In this document: positions 6,854 through 7,818 of the stretch, piece by piece
Layout of the letters: the number at the start of each line of letters is the position of its first letter
How positions within the stretch are numbered: position 1 is the stretch's first letter
DNA from: an uncultured Clostridia bacterium
GTDB lineage: Bacteria > Bacillota > Clostridia > Lachnospirales > CAG-274
Assembly (NCBI GenBank): GCA_946630405.1
Contig: CAMOYW010000029.1
Location: 1-7,818, forward strand
DNA: 7,818 nucleotides
Direction: 5' to 3'
Made by a program: the position numbers and the translations under genes
The notes under the pieces: generated by a model
The model's database searches: none
Told to the model about the DNA's origin: nothing
Seen by the model: the letters and a program-made list of their open reading frames with translations, nothing else

Positions 6854-6872
6854 TTTGTTACATTTACACAAA
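6854..6872. promoter_or_regulatory. Rex-like imperfect inverted repeat upstream of the pflB promoter
   Basis: TTTGT and ACAAA arms (6854-6858 and 6868-6872) flank a 9-bp centre. The core TTGTTACATTTACACAA resembles the Rex form TTGT-N-ACAA but is 17 rather than 18 bp, and its inner bases are imperfect. A further isolated TTGTTAA half-site lies at 6837-6843. Both are upstream of the -35. In AT-rich DNA such matches can arise by chance, so this is a weak call. Confidence 0.25.
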
Positions 6873-6894
6873 CGGGAATTTTTATTCATAAATA

Positions 6895-6940
6895 AAACAG
6901 CTCCGATATACGAAATTAAATCGTTCATTCGGAGCTGTTT
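6895..6940 (-). terminator. Intrinsic terminator of leuA
   Basis: A perfect 12-bp stem (AAACAGCTCCGA at 6895-6906 pairs with 6929-6940) encloses a 22-nt loop that itself can form a 4-bp ACGA/TCGT inner stem. On the minus strand the GC-rich arm ends in GCTGTTTTATTTA, a U-rich tail. It begins 7 bp after the leuA stop codon. It separates leuA transcription from the pflB promoter about 90 bp further on. Confidence 0.88.
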
Positions 6941-6947
6941 AAAATAA

Positions 6948-7818
6948 TTATTTATCTATTATCATTTGGTTAACGGCGCTTACTATCGCTCTTAAGGAGC
7001 TTTTTGCCACATTCTGGCTCGTTCCCACACCAAAGTATGAATTCTGGTCGCTGTCAAAGAGCTGTATATAAGTAATAGCTCTTGACTTGTTGCCAAACTC
7101 CATAGCGTGTTCGCTGTAATTTACAATATTGAACTTTATGTCGAGCTTATCCATTATAAGCTTACAGAATGCGTCAATAATGCCGTTTCCGCTGCCTTCA
7201 ACGGTAACTTCTTTTCCTTTATATATAAGGTCACAGCTGATGTCAACATTATCATCCGTTGCGTTTTCCCTGTAATATTTAACGGAAAGAGGCTCTTTGA
7301 TGTAGTAGGTATCTATGAAGAAATCTCTTATCTCCTCGGGTTCAAGCTCCCTGTCCTCGTCTACGGATTTTTGCGTTACCTTCTTGCTGAAATCCTGCTG
7401 TAAGCTCTTGGGAAGCACCAAGCCGAAGCTGTTTTCAAGGATATATGCCACACCGCCCTTACCCGACTGCGAATTGATACGGATAATGGGGTCGTAGTTT
7501 CTGCCTACATCGAGTGGATCTATAGGAAGATAAGGCACCTCCCAACGCTCGGGGTGTTCTGCAAGGCGTGCCATACCCTTTTTGATGGCATCCTGATGAG
7601 AACCCGAGAATGCCGTATATACAAGCTCACCTGCATACGGATGACGTGCATGTATAGGCATAAGTGTGGAGTCCTCGTAGATCTGTATGGCTTTGTTTAT
7701 ATTTGAAAAGTCAAGTTCGGGGTCTACGCCCTGTGTAAACATATTAAGAGCCATTACCATAATGTCGGCATTTCCCGTTCTTTCACCATTGCCGAAAAGA
7801 GTACCCTCTACTCTGTCA
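6948..7818 (-). CDS. leuA: 2-isopropylmalate synthase, long form, C-terminal part (start lies outside the window)
   Basis: First committed enzyme of leucine biosynthesis: acetyl-CoA + 2-oxoisovalerate gives 2-isopropylmalate. The reading frame stays open to the window edge; the ATG at 7758-7760 is internal, because the upstream codons continue the family sequence (VEGTLFGNGERTGNADIM). The 289 visible residues correspond to about the last half of a roughly 560-aa protein. Motifs, numbered from the first visible residue, are GNGERTGN (9-16), QGVDPELDF (29-37), HARHPYAGE (56-64), FSGSHQD (70-76), the VPYLPIDP stretch (94-101), NSQSGKGG (115-122), and a C-terminal LeuA regulatory domain containing VEGSGNG (206-212). 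The HPYAGE, FSGSHQD and NSQSGKGG pattern is that of the long (Mycobacterium/yeast-type) LeuA, in which the C-terminal domain senses leucine. The gene ends in TAA just before its own terminator. Upstream control cannot be seen. Confidence 0.96.
   Translation of the reverse strand, partial: DRVEGTLFGNGERTGNADIMVMALNMFTQGVDPELDFSNINKAIQIYEDSTLMPIHARHPYAGELVYTAFSGSHQDAIKKGMARLAEHPERWEVPYLPIDPLDVGRNYDPIIRINSQSGKGGVAYILENSFGLVLPKSLQQDFSKKVTQKSVDEDRELEPEEIRDFFIDTYYIKEPLSVKYYRENATDDNVDISCDLIYKGKEVTVEGSGNGIIDAFCKLIMDKLDIKFNIVNYSEHAMEFGNKSRAITYIQLFDSDQNSYFGVGTSQNVAKSSLRAIVSAVNQMIIDK

Noticed and set aside
6822..6947. Small plus-strand ORF of 41 codons with an AAAGG upstream, in the intergenic region
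   Set aside because: It runs through AT-rich promoter DNA and straight across the leuA terminator hairpin; the composition is what AT-rich DNA gives by chance.

Overview
The window reads as an ordinary chromosomal segment of a low-to-moderate-GC Firmicute. A clostridial gut-type anaerobe of the Oscillospiraceae/Ruminococcus kind is my inference. It rests on an oxygen-sensitive pyruvate formate-lyase, a Gram-positive-like UDP-GlcNAc 2-epimerase, a fused CoaBC, a clostridial-looking release factor 1 and strong GGAGG/AGGAGT ribosome sites. All six genes lie on the minus strand, so transcription runs from right to left. I see no phage, IS, CRISPR, tRNA or rRNA sequence.

In transcription order: (1) leuA, 2-isopropylmalate synthase, enters from the right edge without its N-terminal half and ends at a strong hairpin terminator (6895-6940). 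(2) A 326-bp intergenic region (6622-6947) holds that terminator, about 90 bp of very AT-rich DNA, a near-consensus sigma-A promoter (TTGACT-17-TATAAT) and a leader of about 147 nt with palindromes and repeats. (3) pflB, complete at 749 aa, follows and is closed by a 14-bp hairpin (4328-4362). (4) wecB, coaBC and a fruK-like PfkB sugar kinase follow as a tight trio whose stop and start codons overlap as ATGA at both junctions. (5) prfA starts 52 nt after the kinase and has its own candidate promoter overlapping the kinase stop codon. It ends 10 bases from the left edge.

Functionally this is a housekeeping and fermentation neighbourhood. PflB splits pyruvate into acetyl-CoA and formate, CoaBC makes the phosphopantetheine precursor of CoA, LeuA consumes acetyl-CoA for leucine, the kinase probably phosphorylates fructose 1-phosphate, WecB supplies UDP-ManNAc for surface polymers, and RF1 terminates translation. 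The shared acetyl-CoA/CoA theme is suggestive but may be chance.

I found no convincing new multi-gene system. The places most worth a second look are the pflB leader and promoter region (possible redox operator, helically phased CGGT repeats, alternative RNA folds), the apparent lack of room for a wecB-operon promoter, and the divergent sugar kinase coupled to coaBC.
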